Below are positions 9,346-17,415 of a stretch of DNA of 64,000 nucleotides, piece after piece. The position numbers and the translations under genes were made by a program. Below the pieces are notes generated by a model. That model was not told the DNA's origin. It saw only the letters and a list, made by a program, of their open reading frames with translations, and searched no databases. The stretch's first letter is position 1, and the number at the start of each line of letters is the position of its first letter. The stretch is from SFHK01 sp963618055 (GTDB lineage: Bacteria > Bacillota > Clostridia > Christensenellales > Aristaeellaceae), in contig CAVERI010000003.1 of NCBI GenBank assembly GCA_963618055.1, positions 1-64,000 of the forward strand, given 5' to 3'.

Positions 9346-9996
9346 ATGAAGACACTGTGCACGTATCTTGCGGCGTTTTTCCTGACGCTGTGGGTGTTTC
9401 TGACGGCGCTGTTTTCCGTGGGACTGAACGACGAGATTTATAATCTCGCGCAGATGCGGAGCGGCGTGACGGAGGAAAGCTCCTCTGTGACGGCGGAGGA
9501 CAGGCTGGCGCTGAATCAGGACGTGGCGAAATACCTGTCCGGCCGCAGCGACTCGATTGAGGGGCTCAGCGAACGCGCTCAGGCGCACATGCAGGATGTA
9601 CGCGCGCTTTTGAACCGTGCGCGCATCGGCATGTATGTGCTGATGGGGCTGACGCTGGTCTTTGCGGTGCCGTCGGAGAAGGCACGGCTGCCGCGGGCGT
9701 TCGCGCGCACGGCGGGCGGCGTGATCGCGATATGCGCCGTGCTCGGAATTTTCGCGGCGACGCGGTTTCACGGCGCGTTTGAAACGTTTCACAGGCTGTT
9801 TTTTGACAACAGCCTGTGGCTTCTGAATCCTGAGGAGGACGCGCTGATTCGCGTGATGCCGGAAAAATTCTTTATGAACATGGCGCTGGGCGTGGGCATT
9901 TCCGCGGTGCTGCGGTGCCTGCTTGCCTGCGCGGTGCTGTACATGGTTCGGCTGGTTTTAAAAGGAAGAAGGACGGAAGATGAGCTACGCGGATGA
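9346..9996 (+). CDS. DUF1461 / TIGR01906 integral membrane protein
   Basis: A 216-residue membrane protein with hydrophobic helices near residues 5-25, 100-118, 125-143 and 180-203. The stretch FHRLFFDNSLWLLNPEEDAL followed by IRVMPEKFF matches the hallmark of the TIGR01906 (DUF1461) family, and ERAQAHMQDVRALL is the second conserved box. No function is known for the family. The ATG at 9346 is preceded by GAGGGAGGGAG. Its 3' end overlaps tsaD by 17 bases, so the two are probably translationally coupled. Confidence 0.85.
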   Translation: MKTLCTYLAAFFLTLWVFLTALFSVGLNDEIYNLAQMRSGVTEESSSVTAEDRLALNQDVAKYLSGRSDSIEGLSERAQAHMQDVRALLNRARIGMYVLMGLTLVFAVPSEKARLPRAFARTAGGVIAICAVLGIFAATRFHGAFETFHRLFFDNSLWLLNPEEDALIRVMPEKFFMNMALGVGISAVLRCLLACAVLYMVRLVLKGRRTEDELRG

Positions 9997-11044
9997 AGCG
10001 AGGGAACGGGCGTGCGAGCTGAAGGCGCGCGGGCACGCGGTCATACTGGCGGTGGAATCCTCCTGCGACGAAACGGCGATGGCGCTTGTGGCGGACGGCC
10101 GCCGCGTGCTGTCGGGCGAAATTGCCTCGCAGGTGGACACGCACGCGCTGTACGGCGGCGTGGTTCCGGAGATCGCCTCGCGCATGCATGTGGAAGCGCT
10201 TGATCCGCTGCTCGACCGCGTGCTGGCCGAGGCAGGGCTGGACATGGACGCGATAGACGCGGTGGGCGTGACGTTCGGGCCCGGGCTCGTCGGCGCGCTT
10301 CTGACCGGCGTAAGCTGGGCGAAGGCGTTCGCGTATGCCCGCCGCCTGCCGCTGATTGCCGTCAACCATATCGAGGGACATGTGAGCGCCAACTTTGTCG
10401 CAAATCCGGAGCTGGAACCGCCGTTTGTTTGTCTGGTCGCCTCCGGCGGGCACAGCCATATCGTGAGCGTGGAGCACTACGGCGCGTATAGGATGCTGGG
10501 GCGCACGACGGACGACGCGGCGGGCGAGGCCTTTGATAAGGCGGCGCGCGTGCTGAATATTCCGTACCCGGGCGGCCCGCTGCTGGATAAGCTGGCGGAG
10601 GAGGGGAATCCGGAGGCCTATCGGTTCCCGAGGATTCACACGGAGGGCAAGTACGACTTCTCGTTCAGCGGCCTGAAAACGGCCGTGATCAATCAGGCAC
10701 ACACGCTTCGGCAGAAGGGCGAGGAGCTTCGCGTCGCGGACTGGTCGGCGTCGCTGCGCAAGGCAGTCGTCGATATGCTTGTGGATAAAACGCTGGCGGC
10801 CTGCCGCGATACCGGCGCGAAGTCCGTGGCGCTGGCAGGCGGCGTCGCTTCCAATCGCCTTCTGCGGCGAGAGATCGAGCGCCGCGGCACAAGGATGGGT
10901 CTCAAGGTCTATATGCCGCCGGTGGCTTTGTGCACGGACAACGCCGTGATGATCGGCTCGGCCGCGTTCTACCGCCTGATGACCGGCAACCCTGCGCCCC
11001 TGTCCCTGAACGCCCAGCCGTCGATTCGCCTGATCGAGGAATAA
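9980..11044 (+). CDS. tsaD: tRNA threonylcarbamoyladenosine biosynthesis protein TsaD
   Basis: A 354-residue ASKHA-fold protein that, with TsaB and TsaE, transfers threonylcarbamoyl to A37 of ANN-decoding tRNAs. It shows AVESSCDETAMAL at the N-terminus, the metal-binding HVEALDP and NHIEGHVSAN histidines, ASGGHSHIV, the TTDDAAGEAFDKAAR box and ALAGGVASNRLLR. The length is normal. The start overlaps the upstream DUF1461 gene. A strong hairpin follows at 11081-11122. TsaB and TsaE are not in the window. Confidence 0.98.
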   Translation: MSYADEARERACELKARGHAVILAVESSCDETAMALVADGRRVLSGEIASQVDTHALYGGVVPEIASRMHVEALDPLLDRVLAEAGLDMDAIDAVGVTFGPGLVGALLTGVSWAKAFAYARRLPLIAVNHIEGHVSANFVANPELEPPFVCLVASGGHSHIVSVEHYGAYRMLGRTTDDAAGEAFDKAARVLNIPYPGGPLLDKLAEEGNPEAYRFPRIHTEGKYDFSFSGLKTAVINQAHTLRQKGEELRVADWSASLRKAVVDMLVDKTLAACRDTGAKSVALAGGVASNRLLRREIERRGTRMGLKVYMPPVALCTDNAVMIGSAAFYRLMTGNPAPLSLNAQPSIRLIEE

Positions 11045-11080
11045 ATTTCTTTCGCATCCGAGAAGCTTTTGTACTCCCTA

Positions 11081-11122
11081 AAAGGGACTGCCGCAGAACC
11101 ATGATTCTGCGGCAGTCCCTTT
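11081..11122. terminator. Long perfect hairpin between tsaD and convergent tRNA genes
   Basis: An 18-base-pair perfect stem (11081-11098 with 11105-11122) has a 6-base loop (CCATGA). Flanking TTGTA and TACAA could extend it. T-rich sequence is modest on each side. It sits between convergent transcription units and probably stops both. Confidence 0.7.
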
Positions 11123-11167
11123 CAGAGAATACAAGAAGTCCGTTTCCCTCACGGAAAACGGACAAAA

Positions 11168-11256
11168 CGGAGAAGCCGGGATTTGAACCCGGGCGGCGCT
11201 TATCGCACCCTACTCCCTTAGCAGGGGAGCCCCTTCGGCCTCTTGGGTACTTCTCC
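11168..11256 (-). tRNA. tRNA-Ser(GCT)
   Basis: On the minus strand the acceptor arms GGAGAAG and CTTCTCC pair over 7 bases. The anticodon stem CTCCC/GGGAG holds loop CTGCTAA with anticodon GCT. A long variable arm (GTAGGGTGCGATAAGCGCC region) is typical of serine tRNAs, and the T-arm reads GGGTTCAAATCCC. The discriminator is G, and the 3' CCA is not encoded. It reads AGC/AGU serine codons. It is 89 bases long. Confidence 0.95.
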
Positions 11257-11267
11257 ATGATGGCCTG

Positions 11268-11353
11268 CGGAGAGAGAGGGATTCGAACCCCCGGTGCCTT
11301 TCGACATCACTGGTTTTCAAGACCAGCGCCTTCAACCACTCGGCCATCTCTCC
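11268..11353 (-). tRNA. tRNA-Ser(TGA)
   Basis: On the minus strand the acceptor GGAGAGA/TCTCTCC, D-arm GGCCGAGTGGTTGAAGGC, anticodon stem CTGGT/ACCAG with loop CTTGAAA (anticodon TGA), long variable arm and T-arm GGGTTCGAATCCC are all clear. The discriminator is G, and CCA is not encoded. It reads UCN serine codons. It is upstream of, and probably co-transcribed with, tRNA-Ser(GCT) 11 bases away. Confidence 0.96.
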
Positions 11354-11500
11354 TCGAACCAGCGTTATCCATTATACACTGGCTCCTGCCATTTGTCAAC
11401 CCCTGTTTTGAGTTTTTTTAGGGCAATCGTGAAATCGTGAAAGACCGGCACGCGGCAGGCTGTAAAGGGATGGACGAGTGATGTTGGAAATGCGGCGGAT

Positions 11501-11529
11501 TTGACAGAAACGGAAAAACACGGTACAAT
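11501..11529 (+). promoter_or_regulatory. Promoter of the NYN-domain gene
   Basis: TTGACA (11501-11506) and TACAAT (11524-11529) are spaced by 17 bases. The predicted transcription start near 11536 leaves too little leader for a TTG start at 11547 and supports the GTG at 11568. Confidence 0.8.
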
Positions 11530-11567
11530 AGAGAAGAAGGAAAAGTTTGACGCAAAGGGGCGTTTTT

Positions 11568-12542
11568 GTGGGCACATCGAAATTTGCCGTGTTCGTCGAT
11601 CTGGAGAACGCGGGCGCGAAGGAATCCATGCTTCAGAACATCATTGAAAAGGTCAAAATCCGCGGGGATATCCTGTTGGGCAAGGTATACGGCTATACCG
11701 ACCGCTATTCCAATCTAAAGGAAACCCTGCTTTCGAACACGTTCAGTGTGGTTCCGTCTCTCCGATACGGAAAGAATCAGAAAAACAGTCTGGACATTCA
11801 GCTGGTCATCGACGCGATGGAGGTTGCCTATACCAATCCGCTGATTGACAGCTTTTGCATCGTCTCCGGCGACAGCGATTATATGCCGCTGGTCGGCAAG
11901 CTGAAGAGCATGGGCAAGCACGTACTGGGCATTTCCCGAAGCGAGGTTGCCAGCGGCATTTTCATCAAGGCGTGCAGCGAGTTTATTTTTCTGGAGTCCG
12001 TGGTCGCGAAGGCGCCTGCGGAGCCGAAGAGCAAGGATCAGACCGGCAGCGATTTGGGCGAGCTGGCCGCGACGGTGGAGAGCATTCTGGAGGATCAGGA
12101 TGAGGATCAGATGTACGCCAGCGAGCTGAAGGACGCGCTGATGCGTCTGCGGCCGGACTTCAACGAGCGCAACTACGGCTGTGCCACGTTCGGCAAGCTC
12201 ATGACGGCGCTGGCCGGACAATCCAAGCGTCTGTGCGCGTGGACGGAGGATTCGTCCCTGATCGTCGGCCTTTCCGCTCCCGCGGACGCGCCGCAGGCAA
12301 AGCTGGACAAGAGCAACTGGATTCAGGCCTTTGATGGCTGCCTTTCCCGCTTCAAGAAGGAGGGCTTCGAGCGCATCAATCCCTCGATTCTCAAGGCCGA
12401 TATTCAGGAAAAGTATCCGGATTTCGACGAGAAGGCGCTGGGCTTCAAGCGCTTCAGCGACGTGATGAAGAAGCTGGAAAAGGAAGGCCTGCTCGTTATC
12501 GAGATGGACGGCGCGCACACAATGCTTTTGAAAATCAACTGA
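11568..12542 (+). CDS. NYN-domain RNase-like protein with two OST-HTH domains
   Basis: A 324-residue cytoplasmic protein. Residues 1-140 form an NYN (PIN-like, LabA-type) domain with the acidic residues expected of a metal-dependent nuclease: FVDLENA, DIQLVIDAME and SGDSDYMPL. Two OST-HTH/LOTUS-like modules follow, at about 165-240 and 250-324; the second contains YPDFDEKALGFKRFSDVM. The combination suggests an RNA-targeting nuclease, because LOTUS domains bind RNA in known cases. The GTG at 11568 has AAAGGGG 7 bases upstream. A TTG at 11547 is an alternative but sits too close to the predicted transcript start. Substrate and role are unknown. Confidence 0.85.
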   Translation: MGTSKFAVFVDLENAGAKESMLQNIIEKVKIRGDILLGKVYGYTDRYSNLKETLLSNTFSVVPSLRYGKNQKNSLDIQLVIDAMEVAYTNPLIDSFCIVSGDSDYMPLVGKLKSMGKHVLGISRSEVASGIFIKACSEFIFLESVVAKAPAEPKSKDQTGSDLGELAATVESILEDQDEDQMYASELKDALMRLRPDFNERNYGCATFGKLMTALAGQSKRLCAWTEDSSLIVGLSAPADAPQAKLDKSNWIQAFDGCLSRFKKEGFERINPSILKADIQEKYPDFDEKALGFKRFSDVMKKLEKEGLLVIEMDGAHTMLLKIN

Positions 12543-12543
12543 A

Positions 12544-12588
12544 AACCGTCTCCGCGGAACCATTTAGAATCCGCGGAGACGGTTTTTT
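12544..12588. terminator. Bidirectional terminator
   Basis: A 15-base-pair perfect stem (12544-12558 with 12570-12584) has an 11-base loop, then TTTTTT on the plus strand and a short A run on the other side. It lies between the convergent NYN and nitroreductase genes. Confidence 0.9.
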
Positions 12589-12590
12589 CT

Positions 12591-13169
12591 CTATTCAATC
12601 GGCAGCAGGATGGACGAGAGCGTCCGCTTGGGTACATGATGCACGCCGTTTTCGTCGCGATAGTAGGCAACGGAATCGCCCGCCTCCTCAAGCACCACGG
12701 TTTCATCCGGCTTTCCAAGCGCGAGAATCAGCGCGGGATGCGCGTACTCGGGCAGCGCGAGCGCCGTCTTCAGCTCCGGCTTGAACGCGCCGATCATGCA
12801 GCCGCCCAGCCCCATTTCCACGGCGCGCAGAAGAATCGTCTGCGCCGCGATGCCCAGATCTCGGTCGGCCCCGCGCGGCTCGGCGCAGATGCGCGTGTCC
12901 ACGCAGATGACGATGAACGCCACGGGCTCGTGACCGGGCTTCGGCAGAACCATGCCCGGCTTCAAAAGCCCGGCCCACGCCGTCAGGGGCTGAATGCGCT
13001 GGTTCACCTCGTCCGTCCACGACAGCGCGTATTTCAGCGGCTGACGATTCACCGCCGACGGCGTAAGCCGCGCGCAGGAAACCATGTCCTCCAGCTCCTC
13101 CCGCGTCACGCGACGCGAGCGATCAAATCCGCGATAGCTTCGGTTTTTCGCTGCCAGCTCTGTAAGCAT
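12591..13169 (-). CDS. Nitroreductase-family flavoprotein
   Basis: A 192-residue protein of the FMN-dependent nitroreductase fold. N-terminal NRSYRGFDRSRRVTREEL is the usual FMN-phosphate-contacting start, TPSAVNRQPLKY the next conserved segment, and DLGIAAQTILLRAVEMGLGGCMIGAF the core helix. Members reduce nitro groups, quinones or flavins with NAD(P)H; the substrate here cannot be told. The minus-strand ATG at 13169 is preceded by AAGGGAGAG. It stands alone, convergent with the NYN gene and divergent from the cobalamin riboswitch unit. Confidence 0.9.
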   Translation of the reverse strand: MLTELAAKNRSYRGFDRSRRVTREELEDMVSCARLTPSAVNRQPLKYALSWTDEVNQRIQPLTAWAGLLKPGMVLPKPGHEPVAFIVICVDTRICAEPRGADRDLGIAAQTILLRAVEMGLGGCMIGAFKPELKTALALPEYAHPALILALGKPDETVVLEEAGDSVAYYRDENGVHHVPKRTLSSILLPIE

Positions 13170-13242
13170 CCTATCATCTCTCCCTTCTCCATCATTTTAC
13201 CACACGTGCCCGCTCTTCTCAACAGAAAATTTCAAATCAAGG

Positions 13243-13271
13243 TTGACCGTTTCACAAAGGCGCTGTATAAT
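13243..13271 (+). promoter_or_regulatory. Promoter of the riboswitch transcript
   Basis: TTGACC (13243-13248) and TATAAT (13266-13271) are spaced by 17 bases. Transcription would begin near 13278, just before the riboswitch. Confidence 0.75.
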
Positions 13272-13289
13272 AGCACATGTAATCGGATC

Positions 13290-13468
13290 GCGTGTATAAC
13301 CGCGCGCAAGCGCCGCTCCCTTCGGGGAGCGAAGGGAACCGGGTGTGAATCCCGGACGATCCCAGTCACCGTGAAGCGGACGGACGGGCACCATGTCACT
13401 GCGTTCAATCGTGGGAAGACGCCCGCGCCGGATGAGGCAAAGTCGGGAGACCTGGTTATGCGGCACGC
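13290..13468 (+). promoter_or_regulatory. Cobalamin (B12) riboswitch
   Basis: The conserved core is plain. GAAGGGAACCGGGTGTGAAT leads into CCCGG, then CCCAGTCACCGTGA, GTGGGAAGACGCC, GATGAGGCAAAGTCGGGAGA and CCTG. The outer P1 helix can be closed by GCGTG-ATAACC (13290-13301) with GGTTAT-CACGC (13454-13468). Adenosylcobalamin binding normally lowers expression of downstream transport genes. Here the aptamer is followed by terminator hairpins before the binding-protein gene, so control is probably at transcription termination. Confidence 0.93.
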
Positions 13469-13544
13469 TTAAACAGGCATTGCTCCTTGGGAAGGGGAAC
13501 ATGCAGAAAAGGCGGCGGAGCTATGCCCGTCGGTGCTTTTTTGT

Positions 13545-13574
13545 CGTTCCCGAAGGGGAACGTTTTTCTTTTCC
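13545..13574 (+). terminator. Riboswitch-controlled terminator
   Basis: CGTTCCC (13545-13551) pairs with GGGAACG (13556-13562) around GAAG, followed by TTTTTCTTTT. GGGAAC at 13495-13500 could pair instead with GTTCCC and act as an antiterminator. A weaker hairpin at 13513-13532 followed by six T residues lies just upstream. Confidence 0.75.
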
Positions 13575-13614
13575 CGGCGCCGTCCGCTTACAATAAAAGA
13601 AAGGGAGAAGAACC

Positions 13615-14535
13615 ATGAAGAAATTTGGACTCATCGCTCTCGTGCTCTGCTTCGCGCTCTTCACCTCCGCGCTGGCCTTCGCGGAGACCGACACCTCCAT
13701 CACCGTTACCGACATGACCGGCCGTGAGATCACGCTGGACAAGCCTGCCACGCGCATCGTCGCGCTGACCGCGTCCGACTGTGAAATCCTGTACGCCATC
13801 GGCGCCGGCGACACGCTGGTTGGCCGCGGTACGTACTGCGACTACCCGGCCGAGGTTCTGAACGTGCCCGCCGTTCAGTCCGGCCGCGATACCAATCTCG
13901 AAGAGATCATCGCCCTCGAGCCGCAGGTGCTGCTGATGAGCACCATGGCGCAGACCGAGGAGCAGGTTCAGGCGCTGGAAAACGCCGGCATCAAGGTCGT
14001 CGTGTCCGACGCGCAGGATATTGAAGGCGTGTACACCGCCATCGAGCTGATCGGCAAGCTCATGGGCAAGGACGCCGAGGCGGCTGCCGTGATCGAATCC
14101 ATGAAGGCCACCTTCGCCGAGGTTGCCGAGAAGGCCTCCGAAAACGCGGGCAAGACCGTGTATTTCGAGGTTTCTCCGCTTCAGTATGGCCTGTGGACGG
14201 CCGGTAAGGGCACGTTCATGAACGAAATCGCCAATATGGTCGGCCTCACCAACTGCTTTGAGGACGTTGAGGGCTGGTCGCAGATCTCCGAGGAGCAGGT
14301 TATCGCCCGCAATCCGGACTACATCGTCACCATCTCCATGTACTACGGCGAAGGCCCCACGCCCGTGGAGGAAATCCTTGGCCGCAAGGGCTGGGAAGAG
14401 ATGACCGCCATCAAGAATGAAGCCGTTCTGAATCTGGCGAACAATGAGCTGTCCCGTCCCGCGCCCCGTCTGGCCGACGGCGCGAAGATGCTGTACGACT
14501 TCATCAACACCGAGGCTGTCGACAAGGCCGCGTAA
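13615..14535 (+). CDS. Corrinoid-type ABC transporter substrate-binding protein (BtuF-like)
   Basis: A 306-residue secreted binding protein of the BtuF/FhuD class (periplasmic-binding family 2). A signal peptide (MKKFGLIALVLCFALFTSALAFA) ends with an AFA-type site and no lipobox cysteine, unlike most Gram-positive binding proteins. Family signatures are ITLDKPATRIVAL, YAIGAGDTLVGRGTYCDYP, NLEEIIALEPQVLLMS and a C-terminal RPAPRLADGAKMLYDFI. The cobalamin riboswitch directly upstream makes a B12 or corrinoid ligand very likely. No BtuC or BtuD gene is adjacent: the next gene is a GreA homologue after a terminator. The permease must be encoded elsewhere. Confidence 0.9.
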   Translation: MKKFGLIALVLCFALFTSALAFAETDTSITVTDMTGREITLDKPATRIVALTASDCEILYAIGAGDTLVGRGTYCDYPAEVLNVPAVQSGRDTNLEEIIALEPQVLLMSTMAQTEEQVQALENAGIKVVVSDAQDIEGVYTAIELIGKLMGKDAEAAAVIESMKATFAEVAEKASENAGKTVYFEVSPLQYGLWTAGKGTFMNEIANMVGLTNCFEDVEGWSQISEEQVIARNPDYIVTISMYYGEGPTPVEEILGRKGWEEMTAIKNEAVLNLANNELSRPAPRLADGAKMLYDFINTEAVDKAA

Positions 14536-14553
14536 GCGCTTTTTCGTCTAAAG

Positions 14554-14585
14554 GCGATCCGGAGTCCGTCTCCGGGTCGTTTTTT
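14554..14585 (+). terminator. Terminator after the BtuF-like gene
   Basis: An 11-base-pair stem (14554-14564 with 14570-14580) with a 5-base loop is followed by a T run. Confidence 0.88.
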
Positions 14586-14605
14586 CGTTCAGGGCTTTAC
14601 AGGCG

Positions 14606-14614
14606 TGATATAAT
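14606..14614 (+). promoter_or_regulatory. Extended -10 promoter of the greA-like gene
   Basis: TGATATAAT provides TG at 14606-14607 and TATAAT at 14609-14614. There is no clear -35. It lies directly after the terminator. Confidence 0.6.
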
Positions 14615-14673
14615 GGATGTATGCTGGGAGCGTTCCCGGCAATCACGCGACAGTATACGGGAGGTACCATGCC

Positions 14674-15177
14674 ATGCATGACGAGCTCACGAAGGTAGAT
14701 ATTCAGAAAATGCAGGAGGAAATCGATTACCGCACGCATGAGCAGCGTCCGAAGATCATCGAGGACGTGAAGACCGCGCGCGCGTTCGGCGACCTGAGCG
14801 AAAACTACGAGTACAAGGCGGCCAAGCAGGAGCTGCGCCGGTGCGACAGCCGCATTCGCTTTCTGAAGCGCATGATCGCCTCCGCGAGGGTGATCGACGC
14901 GACCAGCAGGGACGACGAGGTCGGCCTGTTCGACAAGGTGGAGCTGTTCTATGAGGAGGACAACGAGAGCGAGGTCATCGAGCTGACGACCACGCTGCGC
15001 CGCGACGTATTCCACCAGTGCATCAGCAAGGAATCGCCGCTGGGGCAGGCCATCATGGGTCATAAGGTCGGCGACCGCGTGCTCGTAAAGGCCAGCGACA
15101 CGGTGAGCTATTACGTGCAGATTCGCTCCATCGAAAAGGGAGCGGATGACGAAAGCCTGCCGATTCGCCAGTTTTGA
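14674..15177 (+). CDS. GreA-family transcription elongation factor
   Basis: A 167-residue protein with the GreA coiled-coil signature GDLSENYEYKAAKQE at its tip and a C-terminal FKBP-like domain (SPLGQAIMGHKVGDRVLV). Gre factors insert into the secondary channel of RNA polymerase and stimulate cleavage of backtracked transcripts. The ATG at 14674 is chosen because GGGAGGT lies 8 bases upstream; in-frame codons before it lack such a site. It may be the main GreA or a paralogue. An aldo/keto reductase gene begins 31 bases downstream. Confidence 0.9.
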   Translation: MHDELTKVDIQKMQEEIDYRTHEQRPKIIEDVKTARAFGDLSENYEYKAAKQELRRCDSRIRFLKRMIASARVIDATSRDDEVGLFDKVELFYEEDNESEVIELTTTLRRDVFHQCISKESPLGQAIMGHKVGDRVLVKASDTVSYYVQIRSIEKGADDESLPIRQF

Positions 15178-15208
15178 TGCTTGAAGTCTATAAATAAAGG
15201 AGGCGCAC

Positions 15209-16216
15209 ATGAAGCACGTACCGCTTGGCACAACCAGCCTGATGGTTTCGCCCATCTGCATGGGCTGCATGGGATTTGGCGACGCGGCGCAGGGTCAGCA
15301 CACATGGACGCTGAACGAGGCGGACTCCCGCGCCGTCATCCGAAACGGCCTTGAAAACGGCGTCAATTTCTTCGATACCGCTATTGCATACCAAAGCGGC
15401 ACCAGCGAGCAGTATCTTGGCCGCGCGCTGCGCGATTTCGCCCGTCGGGAGGACGTGGTCGTGGCCACGAAGTTTCTGCCCCGCACGCGGGAGGAAATCG
15501 CGGGCGGCGTTTCCGGACAGAGGCACATCGAGCGCATGCTGAACCAGAGTCTGCGGAATCTCGGCATGGACTATGTGGATCTGTACATCTATCATATGTG
15601 GGACTATCGAACGCCGCTTGAGGACGTGATGGACGGCCTGAACCGCGTAGTGAAGGCCGGAAAGGCGCGTTACATCGGCATTTCGAACGCCTTTGCGTGG
15701 CAGGTGTGCAAGGCGAACGCGTTGGCCGAGCGCGAGGGCTGGGCGAGGTTTGTGTCCGTGCAGGGGCACTACAACCTGATTTTCCGCGAGGAGGAACGCG
15801 AAATGCTTCCCTTCTGCCGGGACGCGGGCATTGCTGTTACGCCCTATAGTCCGCTGGCTGGCGGACGGCTGGCGAAGCACTCGGGCGAAATGTCTCAGCG
15901 CCTGACCGAGGACAGCTACGCCCGCCTGAAATACGATGCTACGCAGGCGCAGGACGCGGTGATCATCAATCGCGTCGCGGAAATCGCCGCTCGGCACGAA
16001 ACCTCCATGACGGCCGTCTCGCTGGCGTGGCTGCTTCGCGGGGGCGCCGTTCCCGTGGTTGGCATGACGAAGAGACCTCATGTGCAGGGTGCCGTCGACG
16101 CGGCAGCGCTCACGCTGGCGGACGAGGAAGCCGCCTATCTGGAAGCACCCTATGTCCCACATGCGCTGGTGGGCGTGATGGCGCAGAATACCGCGCAGGC
16201 CGTGAACATGTCGTAG
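15209..16216 (+). CDS. Aldo/keto reductase
   Basis: A 335-residue TIM-barrel NADPH-dependent oxidoreductase. The catalytic tetrad can be assigned: Asp and Tyr in FFDTAIAY, Lys in VVATKF and His in YIYHMWDY. GKARYIGISNAF and a C-terminal GMTKRPHVQGAVDA are typical of the Tas/YajO-like branch. The physiological substrate is unknown. AAGGAGG precedes the ATG. It is probably co-transcribed with the greA-like gene, a link without clear functional meaning. Confidence 0.92.
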   Translation: MKHVPLGTTSLMVSPICMGCMGFGDAAQGQHTWTLNEADSRAVIRNGLENGVNFFDTAIAYQSGTSEQYLGRALRDFARREDVVVATKFLPRTREEIAGGVSGQRHIERMLNQSLRNLGMDYVDLYIYHMWDYRTPLEDVMDGLNRVVKAGKARYIGISNAFAWQVCKANALAEREGWARFVSVQGHYNLIFREEEREMLPFCRDAGIAVTPYSPLAGGRLAKHSGEMSQRLTEDSYARLKYDATQAQDAVIINRVAEIAARHETSMTAVSLAWLLRGGAVPVVGMTKRPHVQGAVDAAALTLADEEAAYLEAPYVPHALVGVMAQNTAQAVNMS

Positions 16217-16268
16217 CCCCGGGTCGCTTGCCAATGCATCAGCAGGCCGGATTTTAGAGGCGGCCTAT

Positions 16269-16303
16269 AAAAAACGCATTCGGGCTATAGAAACCCGAAT
16301 GCG
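16269..16303 (-). terminator. Terminator of the sigma/anti-sigma operon
   Basis: A perfect 10-base-pair stem (16275-16284 with 16294-16303) has a 9-base loop. On the minus strand it is followed by six T residues (A run at 16269-16274). Confidence 0.9.
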
Positions 16304-16317
16304 AAGGAAAACGATTA

Positions 16318-17415
16318 TCATCCGTTCACTTCCACCATGTGGATATCCACGGTCTCAAAGCGCGCCTTATTCCAGCATTCGAACGCGCGCATGCGCAGCG
16401 TGGCGAAGGACTCAAGGTCGCCTGTTTCGATGGACTCTATCTCGCGATACCGCCCGTCGCCCAGATTTTCCACGCTGCCGTCGGCCACGGAGCCGGACTT
16501 CAGTGCCTCGCCGTTTTCGTCCACAAATTCAAACACCAGTCCGTCGTCCGTCGCGCTGAGCAGCAGCGCCTGATCGAGCACGGTGTACTCGATGGACGCG
16601 TATGCCGCCACGGGCGTCACGGTCAGCGTGACAGTGTCCACGCGCACGCCCACGGACGGATACTCCGCCGGCTGCACGTTCTTCAGCACGTGGTTGTTTT
16701 CGCTGTGCAGGGTCAGCGGGAAGCTCAGCGGCGTCCTCTCGACGAAGCCGTTCTTCTCCGGGCTGTAAAGGCCACAGTCCAGCGTCACGTTCAGCGTCTC
16801 CGGCGCGCCCTCCGGGTTGCCGAACAGCAGGAACACCGCGCGCCCGCCGTCCTCATACACGCAGTCGCCGCCGTCGAAGGTCGTGCTGTCGGCTGAGGGA
16901 GACACGTTCACGTATTCCACGCGCGTAAACCCGTTCTGCTTCGCGTATTCGTCGATGGCCAGCCCCGGCCCGCCGGACCCCGCCGCGGAGATCTTGCAGC
17001 CCTGGTCGATTACCCAGACAAGCATTACGCCTTCCTCCGTAGGCGCGGCCTCCACCACGAGATAGGTGCCGATGCCGTCATACAGCGCCTCGTTCACGGT
17101 GAATCGCACGCCCGTCAGCTCGCACGAAGCCAGACTCGTCTCGATCATCTCCGGATGCTCGTTCAGCCGGTTCTCGCCCACGCGGGCGTAGTAGTGCAGG
17201 AAGCGGTCGAGGCCGAACCACTCCGGATTCGTCGCCGCCAGCGCCACGGCGGATACCAGCAGAAGCGCCGCCGCCAGCGCCACAATTCGAGTTGCCTTTT
17301 TCATGTGTTTTCCCTCCTTCTGAAGTCGGAGAGAAGACAGCGTTTCATTCACACGCGAAACGAACGCCTCGTCGGGCTCGCCCAGCGCGCGCCTGAAATC
17401 ATCCTTGCTTACCAT
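16318..17415 (-). CDS. Putative anti-sigma factor / membrane-anchored sensor
   Basis: A 365-residue protein. It has a short cytoplasmic N-terminal part (residues 1-37), one membrane helix (about 40-61, IVALAAALLLVSAVALAA) and a large extracytoplasmic region of about 300 residues rich in beta-type sequence. There is no zinc-binding anti-sigma motif (HxxxCxxC). Its start overlaps the stop of the ECF sigma gene by 7 bases, and GGGGAGGAG precedes the ATG. Position and topology suggest a membrane regulator that holds the sigma factor, similar in layout to DUF4179-type proteins found next to Clostridial ECF sigmas. The signal sensed is unknown. Confidence 0.65.
   Translation of the reverse strand: MVSKDDFRRALGEPDEAFVSRVNETLSSLRLQKEGKHMKKATRIVALAAALLLVSAVALAATNPEWFGLDRFLHYYARVGENRLNEHPEMIETSLASCELTGVRFTVNEALYDGIGTYLVVEAAPTEEGVMLVWVIDQGCKISAAGSGGPGLAIDEYAKQNGFTRVEYVNVSPSADSTTFDGGDCVYEDGGRAVFLLFGNPEGAPETLNVTLDCGLYSPEKNGFVERTPLSFPLTLHSENNHVLKNVQPAEYPSVGVRVDTVTLTVTPVAAYASIEYTVLDQALLLSATDDGLVFEFVDENGEALKSGSVADGSVENLGDGRYREIESIETGDLESFATLRMRAFECWNKARFETVDIHMVEVNG

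Noticed and set aside
12636..13472. A 278-codon plus-strand frame across the nitroreductase and riboswitch
   Set aside because: Antisense shadow that also runs through the riboswitch; no ribosome site or domain.
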